Part shown: one piece after another, positions 45,001 to 54,875 of the stretch
Position numbering within the stretch: position 1 is the stretch's first letter
Layout of the letters: each line of letters begins with the position of its first letter
Assembly (NCBI RefSeq): GCF_001676025.1
Contig: NZ_LZFW01000009.1
Coordinates: 1-64,000, forward strand
DNA: 64,000 nucleotides
Direction: 5' to 3'
From: Vibrio sp. UCD-FRSSP16_30
Lineage (GTDB): Bacteria > Pseudomonadota > Gammaproteobacteria > Enterobacterales > Vibrionaceae
The notes under the pieces: generated by a model
The model's input: the letters and a program-made list of their open reading frames with translations, nothing else
Told to the model about the DNA's origin: nothing
Database searches by the model: none
Translations under genes and position numbers: made by a program

Positions 45001-45906
45001 ATGTTATCGCAAAAGAACTTTGAGTTATTAGATGTGATTGCCCGATTAGGCAGTTTTTCCGCAGCGGCTGAGTATCTACATAAAGTCCCTTCAGCTGTCA
45101 GTTATTCAGTGCGCCAAATAGAGCGAGAGCTGGATGTCATTCTATTTAGGCGATTACCGCGAAGAGTGGAATTGACGCCAGCAGGCGAGATCTATTTAGA
45201 GCAAGTGCGTTCAATGCTACGACAAATGGAAGAAGCTAAATCTCAAGCAAAGCGTACTGCGCAGGGTTGGCAACAAACCTTAAAAATCACGCTTGATAAC
45301 GTAGTAAAGCTAGATAATTTACAGCACCTTATTGATGACTTTTATCGACAGTTTGATTTTGCTGAGTTGCAAATCAATATGGAGGTTTTCAATGGTTCTT
45401 GGGAGGCGATCGCCCAACAGCGAGCCGATATTGTCCTTGGGGCAACTTCTGCCATACCGGTCAGTGGTGATTTTGGCATTAAAGGCATGGGAAAGATGAA
45501 TTGGGTCTTTGTGTGCTCTCCTGATCATCCATTAACGCATAAATCGAACCTGAGCGTAGAAGATATCGCGGTATACCCTAGCGTGAGCTTAGACGATACG
45601 TCTCGAGTGCTTCCTAAGCGTCATCAGACCTTGTTTACTAATCAAAGACGCTTGCTTACACCGAACTGGCATACGGCTATACGGTGCATTAAAGAAGGAG
45701 TAGGGGTGGGCTTTGTACCAGAACACATAGCGCATGCTTTAGTTAGCAATCAAGATCTGGTTGCTCTGAGTATTGGTTTTCAAGCTCCGCCAAGTGAGTG
45801 TTGTATGGTATGGCGCAAAGATAGCAGTAATAAGTTAATCAAATGGATGTTGGATTACCTTGGAGATGAAGATAAATTGCATCGTGATTGGATTAGTAGC
45901 AAATAA
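45001..45906 (+). CDS. punR: LysR-type regulator PunR
   Basis: PunR (YdhB) activates punC in response to purine nucleosides in E. coli. The 301-aa protein has the LysR helix-turn-helix at residues 4-62 (LDVIARLGSFSAAAEYLHKVPSAVSYSVRQIE, in parts FSAAAEYLHKVPSAVSYSVR) and the effector domain with VFNGSWEAIAQQRADIVLGAT near residue 130, all closely matching E. coli YdhB. ATG 45001 is used. The 105-bp divergent spacer to punC should hold its operator. Confidence 0.88.
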   Translation: MLSQKNFELLDVIARLGSFSAAAEYLHKVPSAVSYSVRQIERELDVILFRRLPRRVELTPAGEIYLEQVRSMLRQMEEAKSQAKRTAQGWQQTLKITLDNVVKLDNLQHLIDDFYRQFDFAELQINMEVFNGSWEAIAQQRADIVLGATSAIPVSGDFGIKGMGKMNWVFVCSPDHPLTHKSNLSVEDIAVYPSVSLDDTSRVLPKRHQTLFTNQRRLLTPNWHTAIRCIKEGVGVGFVPEHIAHALVSNQDLVALSIGFQAPPSECCMVWRKDSSNKLIKWMLDYLGDEDKLHRDWISSK

Positions 45907-45927
45907 AAAGGCAGCCAAGGCTGCCTT
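45901..45927 (-). terminator. terminator of the ilv operon (convergent with punR)
   Basis: AAGGCAG (45908-45914) and CTGCCTT (45921-45927) with an inner CCAAGG. On the minus strand it is followed by TTTTTATTT, ending ilvA 20 bp past its stop; on the plus side it also borders punR. Confidence 0.82.
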
Positions 45928-45946
45928 CATAAAGAGTTAGATTTAA

Positions 45947-47479
45947 TTAGCTAAGAAAGAAACGATAAGACGGGTTATCCGATTCATCTTTGTAGCCATA
46001 GCCTAGCTCTTGTAAGTGACTAGAAAAGCGCTCGATATCGTCTTCAGTTAACTCAAAACCACACAGTACACGGCCATAATCGGCGCCGTGATTGCGGTAG
46101 TTGAATAAGCTGATATTCCAATGGGTACCAAGGGTGCTTAGAAATTTAACTAAGGCTCCCGGGTATTCCGGAAACTCAAAGCTGTATAAGCGTTCTTTGA
46201 TTGGTTTTTTCGGCTTACCGCCCACCATGTAACGAATATGCAGTTTTGCCATTTCATCATCAGAAAGATCGACCACTGGGTATCCGCCAGTTTGTAGATC
46301 GGCAATGATGCCATCTAGCTCGGCTTGACCTTCATGTAAGCGTACACCAACAAAGATATTGGCTTGTTCATCATCGTTGTAACGGTAGTTAAACTCAGTT
46401 ACCGCGCGTCCGCCAATGATATTGCAAAACTCAAAGAAAGCCCCTGGGCGCTCTGGGATAGTAACGGCAAGTAGACCTTCTCGTTTTTCACCTAATTCGC
46501 AACGCTCAGACACATAACGAAGACCATGGAAGTTGGTATTCGCGCCAGATAATACAGTGGCTAGATTTTTACCTTGAAGTTGGTTCTTCTCAGCAAATTT
46601 CTTTAAACCAGCCAGTGCCAGCGCGCCGGAAGGCTCAGCAATAGCGCGAGTATCTTCAAAGATGTCTTTTACCGCAGCACAAATTTCGTCACTGCTAACC
46701 GTGATATGGCCATCAATATTTTCATTACATAAACGGAAGGTTTCACTACCAATCTGTTTAACCGCCACACCATCAGCAAACATGCTCACTTGATCCAGTG
46801 TCACCGGTTTGCCTGCATCTAACGCCGCTTTAAGGCAAGCAGAGTCTTCAGGTTCAACAGCAATCACTTGGATGTTTGGCATCAGTTGTTTTACCAACAC
46901 TGCAACACCGGCGGCTAGACCACCACCACCAACAGGAACAAAGATGTAGTCAAGATTGCCATTTTGCTGAATCATCTCCATACCAATGGTGCCTTGTCCT
47001 GCAATCACTAACGGGTGATCAAAGGGAGGGACAAAGGTGTAACCGTGTAGTTCAGAAAGTCGGACAGCTTCAGCTTTGGCTTCATCAAAGTTGCTACCGT
47101 GCAGAACCACTTTGCCACCAAAAGCTCTCACTGCATCCACTTTGATATCCGGTGTTGTTTTTGGCATAACAATGGTGGTGCTGATATTGAGCTTAGTACC
47201 AGAGTACGCCATACCTTGGGCATGGTTTCCAGCAGAAGCGGCAATTACGCCCGCTTGTTTTTGCTCTTCGGTTAGGTTGGCCACCATGTTGTAAGCGCCA
47301 CGTAACTTAAAAGAGTGAACTGGCTGACGGTCTTCACGTTTGATCTGAATATGGTTATTTAAACGCTCCGATAAACGAGGCATGTGTTGCAACGGAGTGA
47401 GTGTTGCCACCTCATAGATCGGTGCTCGCAAAACTTGGCGCAGATAATCTGCGCCAGACAGTGGGGTAGTAAGACTCAT
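45947..47479 (-). CDS. ilvA: threonine dehydratase, biosynthetic
   Basis: IlvA deaminates threonine to 2-ketobutyrate, the first step to isoleucine; isoleucine inhibits and valine activates it. The 510-aa protein (E. coli 514) has the PLP Lys in PVHSFKLRGAYNM near residue 58, a PLP-phosphate loop VGGGGLAAG, and two C-terminal ACT-like regulatory domains from about residue 335. ATG 47479 has GAGGAG 8 nt upstream, overlapping the end of ilvD; the upstream TTG 47494 is within ilvD. Last gene of ilvGMEDA. Confidence 0.96.
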   Translation of the reverse strand: MSLTTPLSGADYLRQVLRAPIYEVATLTPLQHMPRLSERLNNHIQIKREDRQPVHSFKLRGAYNMVANLTEEQKQAGVIAASAGNHAQGMAYSGTKLNISTTIVMPKTTPDIKVDAVRAFGGKVVLHGSNFDEAKAEAVRLSELHGYTFVPPFDHPLVIAGQGTIGMEMIQQNGNLDYIFVPVGGGGLAAGVAVLVKQLMPNIQVIAVEPEDSACLKAALDAGKPVTLDQVSMFADGVAVKQIGSETFRLCNENIDGHITVSSDEICAAVKDIFEDTRAIAEPSGALALAGLKKFAEKNQLQGKNLATVLSGANTNFHGLRYVSERCELGEKREGLLAVTIPERPGAFFEFCNIIGGRAVTEFNYRYNDDEQANIFVGVRLHEGQAELDGIIADLQTGGYPVVDLSDDEMAKLHIRYMVGGKPKKPIKERLYSFEFPEYPGALVKFLSTLGTHWNISLFNYRNHGADYGRVLCGFELTEDDIERFSSHLQELGYGYKDESDNPSYRFFLS

Positions 47480-47483
47480 TGTC

Positions 47484-49325
47484 TTACTCCTCAAACTTAG
47501 ACTTATCTCTTACCGCACCTTTATCTGCGCTTGTTGCCATGCTTGCATAGGCTTTTAGTGCAAACGAAACAGTACGTTGGCGAGAGACTGGTTTCCAGCC
47601 TAGAGTGTCTTGTGTCGCGCGACGTGTGGCAAGTTCCGCTTCTGAGACCATTAGCTCGATAGTACGATTCGGGATATCAATGGCAATTTGGTCGCCAGAT
47701 TGTACTAGACCGATTGTGCCACCAGCAGCTGCTTCTGGGGAAGCGTGACCGATAGACAGACCTGCGGTACCACCAGAGAAACGACCATCAGTTAATAGTG
47801 CACACTCTTTACCAAGTCCCATAGATTTTAGGTAAGTGGTTGGGTAAAGCATTTCTTGCATGCCTGGACCACCTTTAGGGCCTTCGTAGCGAATTACTAC
47901 CACATCGCCAGACTTCACTTTGCCACCAAGGATGCCATCTACTGCATCTTCTTGGCTTTCAAATACGACTGCAGGACCAGTAAATTTAAGGATACTTTCG
48001 TCAACACCTGCCGTTTTAACGATACAACCGTCAAGAGCGATATTACCTTTTAGTACCGCTAGGCCGCCGTCTTGGCTATACGCATTTGCTTTGTTGCGGA
48101 TACAACCTTCTTCACGGTCGTCATCAAGTGACTCCCAGCGACAATCTTGAGAGAACGCTTTCGTTGTGCGGATGCCAGCAGGGCCTGCGCGGAAGAAAGA
48201 TTTCACTTCTTCTGATTCAGTCTGGATAACATCATAGTGTGCCAGTTGCTCTTCCATCGATAGGCCAAGTACAGTGCGAGATTGGTTGTTTAGCAATCCA
48301 GCGCGGTTTAGCTCACCAAGGATAGCCATTACACCACCTGCGCGGTGAACATCTTCCATGTGGTACTTAGGAGTAGACGGTGCAACTTTACATAGGTTTG
48401 GTACTCGGCGAGACATTTCATCAATATCTTCTAGAGTAAAATCAACGTCACCTTCTTGAGCCGCAGCAATTAGGTGAAGAACCGTATTGGTTGATCCACC
48501 CATTGCGATATCAAGAGCAATCGCATTTTCAAAAGCTTGTTTGTTGGCAATATTTCGAGGCAGTGCAGATTCGTCATCTTGCTCATAGTAACGCTTAGTT
48601 AGCTCAACGATACGCTTACCAGCATTAATGAATAAATCTTCACGATCGGCGTGCGTGGCTAGCATTGAACCGTTACCTGGCTGAGAAAGGCCCAGCGCTT
48701 CCGTTAGACAGTTCATTGAGTTAGCGGTAAACATACCAGAACAAGAACCACATGTTGGGCAGGCACTGCGCTCAACTTGCTCACTTTGTTGATCCGATAC
48801 GGTAGGATCGGCACTTTGCATCATCGCATCAACAAGATCGAGCTTGATGATCTGATCAGAAAGCTTGGTTTTACCCGCTTCCATAGGGCCACCTGAAACA
48901 AAGATCACTGGGATATTAAGGCGCATAGAGGCCATTAGCATTCCTGGGGTGATTTTGTCACAGTTTGAAATACACACCATCGCATCTGCACAGTGAGCAT
49001 TTACCATATATTCTACAGAGTCAGCGATAAGCTCGCGTGATGGCAGAGAGTACAGCATGCCGCCGTGACCCATTGCGATACCATCATCAACGGCGATGGT
49101 GTTAAATTCTTTAGCGATACCACCTGCTTGTTCAATTTCTTTAGCAACAAGTTGACCCATATCTTTAAGGTGAACGTGTCCTGGAACAAACTGAGTAAAT
49201 GAGTTTACAACGGCAATAATTGGTTTACCGAAATCTTCATCTTTTACACCGGTTGCACGCCATAAGGCACGTGCACCAGCCATGTTACGACCGTGAGTTG
49301 TGGTTGCGCTACGATAGATTGGCAT
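47484..49325 (-). CDS. ilvD: dihydroxy-acid dehydratase
   Basis: IlvD dehydrates the dihydroxy acids to 2-ketoacids in the valine and isoleucine pathways and carries an Fe-S cluster. The 613-aa protein shows the cluster Cys in [11 protein letters not shown] near residue 122 and [17 protein letters not shown] near 192-208, and the C-terminal [32 protein letters not shown] precedes ATG. It is 4 nt ahead of ilvA and 9 nt after ilvE. Confidence 0.97.
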   Translation of the reverse strand: MPIYRSATTTHGRNMAGARALWRATGVKDEDFGKPIIAVVNSFTQFVPGHVHLKDMGQLVAKEIEQAGGIAKEFNTIAVDDGIAMGHGGMLYSLPSRELIADSVEYMVNAHCADAMVCISNCDKITPGMLMASMRLNIPVIFVSGGPMEAGKTKLSDQIIKLDLVDAMMQSADPTVSDQQSEQVERSACPTCGSCSGMFTANSMNCLTEALGLSQPGNGSMLATHADREDLFINAGKRIVELTKRYYEQDDESALPRNIANKQAFENAIALDIAMGGSTNTVLHLIAAAQEGDVDFTLEDIDEMSRRVPNLCKVAPSTPKYHMEDVHRAGGVMAILGELNRAGLLNNQSRTVLGLSMEEQLAHYDVIQTESEEVKSFFRAGPAGIRTTKAFSQDCRWESLDDDREEGCIRNKANAYSQDGGLAVLKGNIALDGCIVKTAGVDESILKFTGPAVVFESQEDAVDGILGGKVKSGDVVVIRYEGPKGGPGMQEMLYPTTYLKSMGLGKECALLTDGRFSGGTAGLSIGHASPEAAAGGTIGLVQSGDQIAIDIPNRTIELMVSEAELATRRATQDTLGWKPVSRQRTVSFALKAYASMATSADKGAVRDKSKFEE

Positions 49326-49334
49326 AATTATTCC

Positions 49335-50279
49335 TTATTTCTCTGCGTCAGCTGGGTAGACATAATCCAACCAACCCCATTTGTCTTCAGTGGTGCCATT
49401 AAATAGGCCAAAGTAGGTCTCTTGTAAGTCTTTAGTGATAGGGCCACGTTTGCCTTCACCGACTTGAATTTGGTCAACAGAGCGTACTGGAACAATCTCT
49501 GCTGCTGTGCCTGTCATGAATATCTCATCGGCAAGGTATAGTGCTTCACGAGCAATATTGCTTTCAACAATCTCATAGCCTTTGTCACGTGCAAGTACCA
49601 TGATTGAATCACGTGTAATACCCGGTAGGATGGCAGCTGTTGCTGGTGGCGTAATTATGGTGCCATCTTTAACGACAAAGATGTTCTCGCCAGCACCTTC
49701 AGATAGGTAGCCGTCAACACTCAGTGCAATACCTTCATCGTAACCATGACGACGAGCTTCACCACCAACCAGTAAAGACGACAGGTAGTTACCACCCGCT
49801 TTAGCTGCTGTTGGAATCGTATTTGGTGCTGCGCGGTTCCAACTAGAGATCATAGCATCTACGCCGTTTTCTAGTGCTTCTTCACCTAGGTAAGAGCCCC
49901 AAGGGAATGCCGCAATAATAAGCTCCATTTCACTATCAACAGGAGGACAAACACCTAAGCCAACGTTACCTACAAAACCCAATGGGCGAATGTAAGCGCT
50001 CTCAAGTTTGTTGACACGAATCGTCTCGCGTGTTGCTTCCATGATTTCTTCAATAGTGTAAGGAATAGGAAAACGGTAAATTTTTGCTGAGTTTTTTAGG
50101 CGTTTTGCATGCTCTGGATGACGAAAAACGATAGGCCCTTTAGGGGTGTTATAACAGCGAACACCTTCGAATACTGAAGTGCCGTAGTGCATTGCATGAG
50201 TGAGCACGTGTACGTTGGCATCTGCCCACGGAACCATTTCACCGTTAAACCAAATAAAATCTGCTGTCTTTGTAGCCAT
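49335..50279 (-). CDS. ilvE: branched-chain amino acid aminotransferase
   Basis: IlvE transfers the amino group in the last step to Ile, Val and Leu. The 314-aa PLP fold-type IV protein has the Schiff-base Lys near residue 164 in TAAKAGGNYLSS, and GYLSEGAGENIFVV and FMTGTAAEIVPVRSVD. AAGGAAAG precedes ATG. It is 11 nt after ilvM. Confidence 0.97.
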   Translation of the reverse strand: MATKTADFIWFNGEMVPWADANVHVLTHAMHYGTSVFEGVRCYNTPKGPIVFRHPEHAKRLKNSAKIYRFPIPYTIEEIMEATRETIRVNKLESAYIRPLGFVGNVGLGVCPPVDSEMELIIAAFPWGSYLGEEALENGVDAMISSWNRAAPNTIPTAAKAGGNYLSSLLVGGEARRHGYDEGIALSVDGYLSEGAGENIFVVKDGTIITPPATAAILPGITRDSIMVLARDKGYEIVESNIAREALYLADEIFMTGTAAEIVPVRSVDQIQVGEGKRGPITKDLQETYFGLFNGTTEDKWGWLDYVYPADAEK

Positions 50280-50290
50280 TGCTGCTTTCC

Positions 50291-50575
50291 TTATGCGCTC
50301 ACGTTGTGCTGTAAATTGTTGTTAGGGAGTTCGTTGTTGTCGATCTTGATGACATCTACGCTAATCACATCCCAAAGTTTTTCAATTTGATTGGTTAAAA
50401 ATGTGATGGGACGTTCACTGTCGACAATGATCTCCACACTGGCGATCTTGCTTTGATGATTCTGTGTACCCGCAACTTGGCGAACGATAAAACCGCGATG
50501 GCGAACCACACGCAGTACACGCTCTAAAAGAACCGGCTTATCATCCGCTTTAATATCTAATAAATATCTTTCCAT
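50291..50575 (-). CDS. ilvM: acetolactate synthase II small subunit
   Basis: IlvM is the regulatory subunit for IlvG. The 94-aa protein is an ACT domain: PVLLERVLRVVRHRGFIVRQ is shared with E. coli IlvM. ATG 50575 has GAGGCGATC upstream; a longer frame to 50641 would lie within ilvG and is not conserved. Isozyme II is classically valine-insensitive. It begins 11 nt after ilvG. Confidence 0.93.
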   Translation of the reverse strand: MERYLLDIKADDKPVLLERVLRVVRHRGFIVRQVAGTQNHQSKIASVEIIVDSERPITFLTNQIEKLWDVISVDVIKIDNNELPNNNLQHNVSA

Positions 50576-50586
50576 GATCGCCTCTA

Positions 50587-52233
50587 TTAAGTGTTCTCTA
50601 GCATGTCTGCATTGGATGCACCTGGCGGTACCAATGGCCATACGTTTTCTTCTTCATCAATAAGAACGTGCAGTAGATAAGCAGTTTTGCTTGCTAGCAT
50701 TTCTTTCAATGCTGGCTCTACTTCTTCTTTTTTAGTGATGGTTTTTCCTGGAATATCAAATGCTTTCGCGAGCATTACAAAGTCAGGGTTATCATCTAAA
50801 ATAGTTTCACTATGGCGCCCATCAAAGAATAGGGACTGCCATTGTCTTACCATACCCAAACGTTGATTATTGATCAGTACCATCTTCACTGGAATTTGGC
50901 GGCGCTTAAGCGTACCAAGTTCTTGTACGTTCATCATAAATGAACCGTCACCAGAGATAAGAATGGATTGATCGTCAGGTCTTGCCACTGCAGCGCCCAT
51001 CGCCGCTGGTAAACCAAAGCCCATGGTGCCTAAACCTGCAGAAGAGATAAAATTCTGCGGGTTGCGAGGCTGAATATGTTGCGCTGCCCACATTTGGTGC
51101 TGACCTACGTCAGTCGATACTATTGAGCTATCTGGCATCATATCTGACAGTTGCTTCAATAATCGAGGTGCATAGATTAAGTCACCCGGATGGTCATAAC
51201 GCCACTTAAACCCACTACGCAAACTTTCACAGTGATGAACCCAAGGTGTGATATCACTTTCTAAATGCAACTGGGGCAAGATTTCATTGAGATCGCCACG
51301 CAATACAGAATGTGCATGGCGCAGTTTATTAAATTCGGCTTTATCGATGTCTAAATGAATGACTTTGGCATTTGGTGCAAAAGTATCAAGCTTGCCTGTT
51401 ACCCGATCATCAAAACGAGCACCGACAACGATAAGAAGATCAGATTCTTGAACAATTAGGTTAGCGGCTTTGGTGCCGTGCATACCTAGCATGCCCAAAT
51501 AATGAGGGTCATGACGTTCAATGGTTCCCAAGCCCTTTAAGGTACTTACGGAAGGCATAGGATTGTCAGATAAAAACTGTCGCACAGAGTCCGTAGCTTT
51601 GGCTAACTGAACACCGCCACCTACATAAAGCACAGGTCGATGACTTTCTCGAAGTAGCGCTTGAGCTAGACGATAGTCCTCTGGTTGAGGAACTGGCATC
51701 ATTGGCTGATGAAATGCAGGGAAGTCGGTTTCTGGCGCTTCTGCAAGCTGAACATCTTTAGCTATATCGACTAGAACAGGACCTGGGCGACCGGCTTTTG
51801 CGACTTCAAAGGCTTCTGCCAGTGTCGGTGCAAGATCGTTGATGTCGGTAACTAGGTAACTGTGCTTAGTACAAGACAGAGACATACCAATGACGTCCAT
51901 TTCTTGGAACGCATCAGTACCGATGTGAGTGCTTGCGACTTGCCCTGTGATCGCAACAACAGGTACAGAATCTAAGAAAGCATCAGCAAGACCGGTCACT
52001 AAGTTAGTGGCTCCGGGACCTGAGGTGGCCATACATACAGCAACGTCTTGAGTTGAGCGTGACATGCCAATTGCAGCCATTGCTGCTCCTTGTTCATGTC
52101 GACATAAAATATGCTCAACGCCACCATCATATAATGCATCATAGATAGGCATTATTGCGCCACCGGGGTAGCCAAAGATGGTTTTAATACCTTGTAGGCG
52201 AAGTGCTTCTACTACCAGTTGTGCACCCGTCAT
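50587..52233 (-). CDS. ilvG: acetolactate synthase II large subunit
   Basis: IlvG is the thiamine-diphosphate- and FAD-dependent catalytic subunit that makes acetolactate and acetohydroxybutyrate. The 548-aa protein matches the E. coli length and has [11 protein letters not shown] with the catalytic Glu near residue 47, [15 protein letters not shown] for TPP and [11 protein letters not shown]. Unlike E. coli K-12, it is intact, without frameshift. AAGGAG precedes ATG; transcription is controlled by ilvL and the attenuator at 52343-52375. Confidence 0.97.
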   Translation of the reverse strand: MTGAQLVVEALRLQGIKTIFGYPGGAIMPIYDALYDGGVEHILCRHEQGAAMAAIGMSRSTQDVAVCMATSGPGATNLVTGLADAFLDSVPVVAITGQVASTHIGTDAFQEMDVIGMSLSCTKHSYLVTDINDLAPTLAEAFEVAKAGRPGPVLVDIAKDVQLAEAPETDFPAFHQPMMPVPQPEDYRLAQALLRESHRPVLYVGGGVQLAKATDSVRQFLSDNPMPSVSTLKGLGTIERHDPHYLGMLGMHGTKAANLIVQESDLLIVVGARFDDRVTGKLDTFAPNAKVIHLDIDKAEFNKLRHAHSVLRGDLNEILPQLHLESDITPWVHHCESLRSGFKWRYDHPGDLIYAPRLLKQLSDMMPDSSIVSTDVGQHQMWAAQHIQPRNPQNFISSAGLGTMGFGLPAAMGAAVARPDDQSILISGDGSFMMNVQELGTLKRRQIPVKMVLINNQRLGMVRQWQSLFFDGRHSETILDDNPDFVMLAKAFDIPGKTITKKEEVEPALKEMLASKTAYLLHVLIDEEENVWPLVPPGASNADMLENT

Positions 52234-52342
52234 TGGACATCTCCTTGTGATGAGACAAGCTGCTGCTTGTTTATGTTCTCAGTCTTACTGCACATCTTGT
52301 GCTCCATTTTCCTAATCAGGGTCTCTGCGAGACCTATAAACT

Positions 52343-52375
52343 AAAAAGCCCCCGAACTTTTCAGTGCGAGGGCTT
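52343..52375 (-). terminator. ilv attenuator terminator
   Basis: On the minus strand AAGCCCTCG (52367-52375) pairs with CGGGGGCTT (52346-52354), followed by TTTTT. It lies between ilvL and ilvG, 110 bp ahead of ilvG, as an attenuator should. Confidence 0.88.
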
Positions 52376-52390
52376 GTAAGTAGCATTGTG

Positions 52391-52480
52391 CTAGTTTACG
52401 CCTACTCGCCCTCGCGCGATGTGAATAATCACCACGACAATAAGGTTCACCAGAGAAAGTAGTCGAAGGGTAGTTTGCAT
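52391..52480 (-). CDS. ilvL: ilv operon leader peptide IlvL
   Basis: A 29-residue peptide with 15 of 29 residues Leu, Ile or Val, including the run NLIVVVIIHI. It precedes the attenuator terminator at 52343-52375 and ilvG, the arrangement of the E. coli ilvGMEDA leader. Ribosome stalling at the Ile/Val/Leu codons when those amino acids are scarce would prevent the terminator from forming. It is too short for usual ORF calls; a weak GGGA lies upstream of ATG 52480. Confidence 0.93.
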   Translation of the reverse strand: MQTTLRLLSLVNLIVVVIIHIARGRVGVN

Positions 52481-52627
52481 AATTCCCAAATAAAATTGCA
52501 CAGTGTTTATCCCAATAGTGGTATCACAATTTCTTGCGATCTGACAAGAAAAAACTCATTCTTTTTTCACTTTATCTTCATAGACTCTACATCTAAACCT
52601 ATATAGGAGTCTATATCTGGGTGTTAT

Positions 52628-54169
52628 ATGGGGTTAGCGATAGTACATAGTCGAGCAAGTTTAGGGGTATCTGCGCCAGAGGTGACTGTCGAAGTTCATA
52701 TTGGGCCTGGTATGCCGGGTTTTCATCTGGTTGGGCTGGCCGAAACCAGCGTGAAGGAATCAAAAGACAGGGTGCGAAGTGCTATCTTGAACTCAAAGTT
52801 TCGTTTTCCCAGTCATAAAATTACTGTCAATCTTGCTCCCGCAGATCTTCCTAAAGAGGGAGGACGCTTTGATCTCCCTATTGCCATTGGTATTTTGGTT
52901 GCCAGTGAGCAAATCCCGGTTGATAAACTCAATGATATCGAACTGCTTGGTGAACTGGCTTTATCTGGTGAGTTGCGCCCTGTTAAGGGGGTAATTTCTG
53001 CCGCCTTAGCAAGTAATAGAGAACAACGAACTTTAATTAGCCCGACAGATAACGCCAATCAGGTTCGTTTGGTTGATGAGAAAAGTAACTTATCAGCAAG
53101 CCACTTAGTTACGGTAGCGGCTTTTTTAGCGGCTCAAGGGGAATTAAATTTAGCCGAAACTAGCGTGGTACCTTTCACTGTAAAACCTTTCACTGCAAAA
53201 CCTAGCAAAGATATGCAGGATATTATTGGACAGCAGCAAGGTAAGCGAGCATTAGAGATAGCGGCTGCCGGTCAGCATAATTTACTTTTTTTGGGTCCAC
53301 CGGGTACAGGCAAAACCATGTTGGCGTCTCGTCTGCCACATTTAATCCCGCCGATGAGTCGACAAGAAGCGCTAGAGGTTGCCGCTGTTGCTTCGTTACT
53401 TGATCATGATTTAGATGAAACAACGTGGCGTAATCGTCCCTTTCGTGCGCCACATCATTCCAGTTCTATGGCTGCTTTAGTGGGGGGAGGCTCAACTCCT
53501 AGACCGGGAGAGATATCGCTGGCGCATAATGGGATTCTTTTTTTGGATGAGCTACCAGAGTTTGAGCGTCGAGTTTTAGATGCGCTTAGAGAGCCTTTAG
53601 AGGCCGGTGAAGTGGCTATTTCACGAGCGTCAGGCAAAACCTCGTTTCCTGCTCAGTTTCAGTTAATTGCCGCTTTAAATCCAAGTCCATCAGGGCAGTA
53701 TAAGGAGAATCAGTACGGTCAGTCTCCTCAGTCGATATTGAAATACTTGAGTCGTATTTCTGGGCCTTTTCTCGACCGCTTCGATATGTCAGTTGAAATT
53801 CCATTGTTGCCTCTAGGTACGTTAAGTGAAGGTGGAGATCGAGGACAGTCAACTCAGGCTTGTCGAGAAAGAGTTAATGACGCGAGAAATATCATGAACT
53901 CTCGGGCAGGCAAGGCGAATGCATTATTATCAAATCAGGAAATGGAGCGGTATTGTTGCTTACAGAAAGAAGATGCGAAGTTTTTAGAGTTTGCAATTAA
54001 TCGCTTAGGATTATCGATTCGTGCCTACCATCGAATAATCAGGGTGGCGCGTACGATTGCCGATTTGGAGCAATCGGAAGATATACAGAAACAGCACTTG
54101 AGTGAGGCGCTAGGTTATCGCGCAATGGATCGCTTATTACAGTCAATTCATCGGCAAGTGGCAGGCTGA
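52628..54169 (+). CDS. comM: Mg-chelatase-like AAA+ ATPase ComM (YifB)
   Basis: ComM is a hexameric branch-migration helicase that promotes integration of transformed DNA in naturally competent bacteria, including Vibrio cholerae. The 513-aa protein has the N-terminal Lon-protease-like domain (GLAIVHSRASLGVSAPEV) to about residue 170, Walker A GPPGTGKTM near 220, DELPEF Walker B near 307, and a C-terminal Mg-chelatase domain. It is divergent from ilvL-GMEDA. Competence proteins other than this are not in the window. Confidence 0.95.
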   Translation: MGLAIVHSRASLGVSAPEVTVEVHIGPGMPGFHLVGLAETSVKESKDRVRSAILNSKFRFPSHKITVNLAPADLPKEGGRFDLPIAIGILVASEQIPVDKLNDIELLGELALSGELRPVKGVISAALASNREQRTLISPTDNANQVRLVDEKSNLSASHLVTVAAFLAAQGELNLAETSVVPFTVKPFTAKPSKDMQDIIGQQQGKRALEIAAAGQHNLLFLGPPGTGKTMLASRLPHLIPPMSRQEALEVAAVASLLDHDLDETTWRNRPFRAPHHSSSMAALVGGGSTPRPGEISLAHNGILFLDELPEFERRVLDALREPLEAGEVAISRASGKTSFPAQFQLIAALNPSPSGQYKENQYGQSPQSILKYLSRISGPFLDRFDMSVEIPLLPLGTLSEGGDRGQSTQACRERVNDARNIMNSRAGKANALLSNQEMERYCCLQKEDAKFLEFAINRLGLSIRAYHRIIRVARTIADLEQSEDIQKQHLSEALGYRAMDRLLQSIHRQVAG

Positions 54170-54196
54170 TATTGCTTCAATAAGATGTAGCTTTAA

Positions 54197-54235
54197 TAAA
54201 AAGGGGAGCCCCAGTTATTACTAGTGGCTCCCCAT
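54197..54235. terminator. bidirectional terminator between comM and dsbA
   Basis: GGGGAGCC (54203-54210) pairs with GGCTCCCC (54226-54233) around a 15-nt loop; on the minus strand TTTTTATT follows, on the plus strand ATTTGTT. Confidence 0.82.
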
Positions 54236-54241
54236 TTGTTA

Positions 54242-54844
54242 TTACTTTAGTTTTAATAAGTAATTAACTAGGTTGTTCAAATCTTCTGATGACTTGATTG
54301 AACTTATTTCAACTAGATATTTATTATTAATAACAATAGATGGTACACCGGTTAGGCCGCTGTCTTTAAACTGCTTATCAAAACGACGAACCATAGAGTC
54401 CACAGCAAAACCATTGTATGCCGCATCAAATTTCTTCGCGCTAATGCCATTATCTAAAAAGATTTGGCGTAACTGTTGTTCAGTACGAGGCGCCGCATTT
54501 TTATTATGAATAAGGTCAAACATCACTGGGATCATTTGATCTTCAACTTCTAAAGCAATCATAGTTGCGTATGCTTTGCTCATTGGCGTTCCCATATTGC
54601 CACCCATGAAAGAAACATGAGATTTTTGGAATTTAGCATTAGCAGGCAGTGCTTTTTTTAGATTGTTAATTATGGGTTCAAAGTGATGGCAATGCGGGCA
54701 GTAAAAAGAGAAAAACTCATTCACGGTTGGCGATGATGCTGCTGGCAAATCAAGAACTTTATAGTTTTGACCTTCTGTAAACTGAGCTGCGTGAACAGAT
54801 AGACTTAGAAATATGGTTGCCACAAAGGCAATCAACTTATTCAT
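54242..54844 (-). CDS. dsbA: thiol:disulfide interchange protein DsbA
   Basis: DsbA introduces disulfide bonds in periplasmic proteins. The 200-aa precursor has a signal peptide ([19 protein letters not shown], cleavage before AQ) and a thioredoxin fold with the active-site Cys49-Pro-His-Cys52, in [12 protein letters not shown], and the cis-Pro loop TGVPSIVIN near residue 167. It lies 31 nt downstream of srkA in the same order as E. coli yihE-dsbA. Confidence 0.96.
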   Translation of the reverse strand: MNKLIAFVATIFLSLSVHAAQFTEGQNYKVLDLPAASSPTVNEFFSFYCPHCHHFEPIINNLKKALPANAKFQKSHVSFMGGNMGTPMSKAYATMIALEVEDQMIPVMFDLIHNKNAAPRTEQQLRQIFLDNGISAKKFDAAYNGFAVDSMVRRFDKQFKDSGLTGVPSIVINNKYLVEISSIKSSEDLNNLVNYLLKLK

Positions 54845-54875
54845 TGGGGTACTCCTTTAATAAAATTTTTGGGTA

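Noticed and set aside
48880..48910. GCCACCTGAAACA inside ilvD as a parS site
   Set aside because: Only the right half resembles parS; left half and centre do not match.
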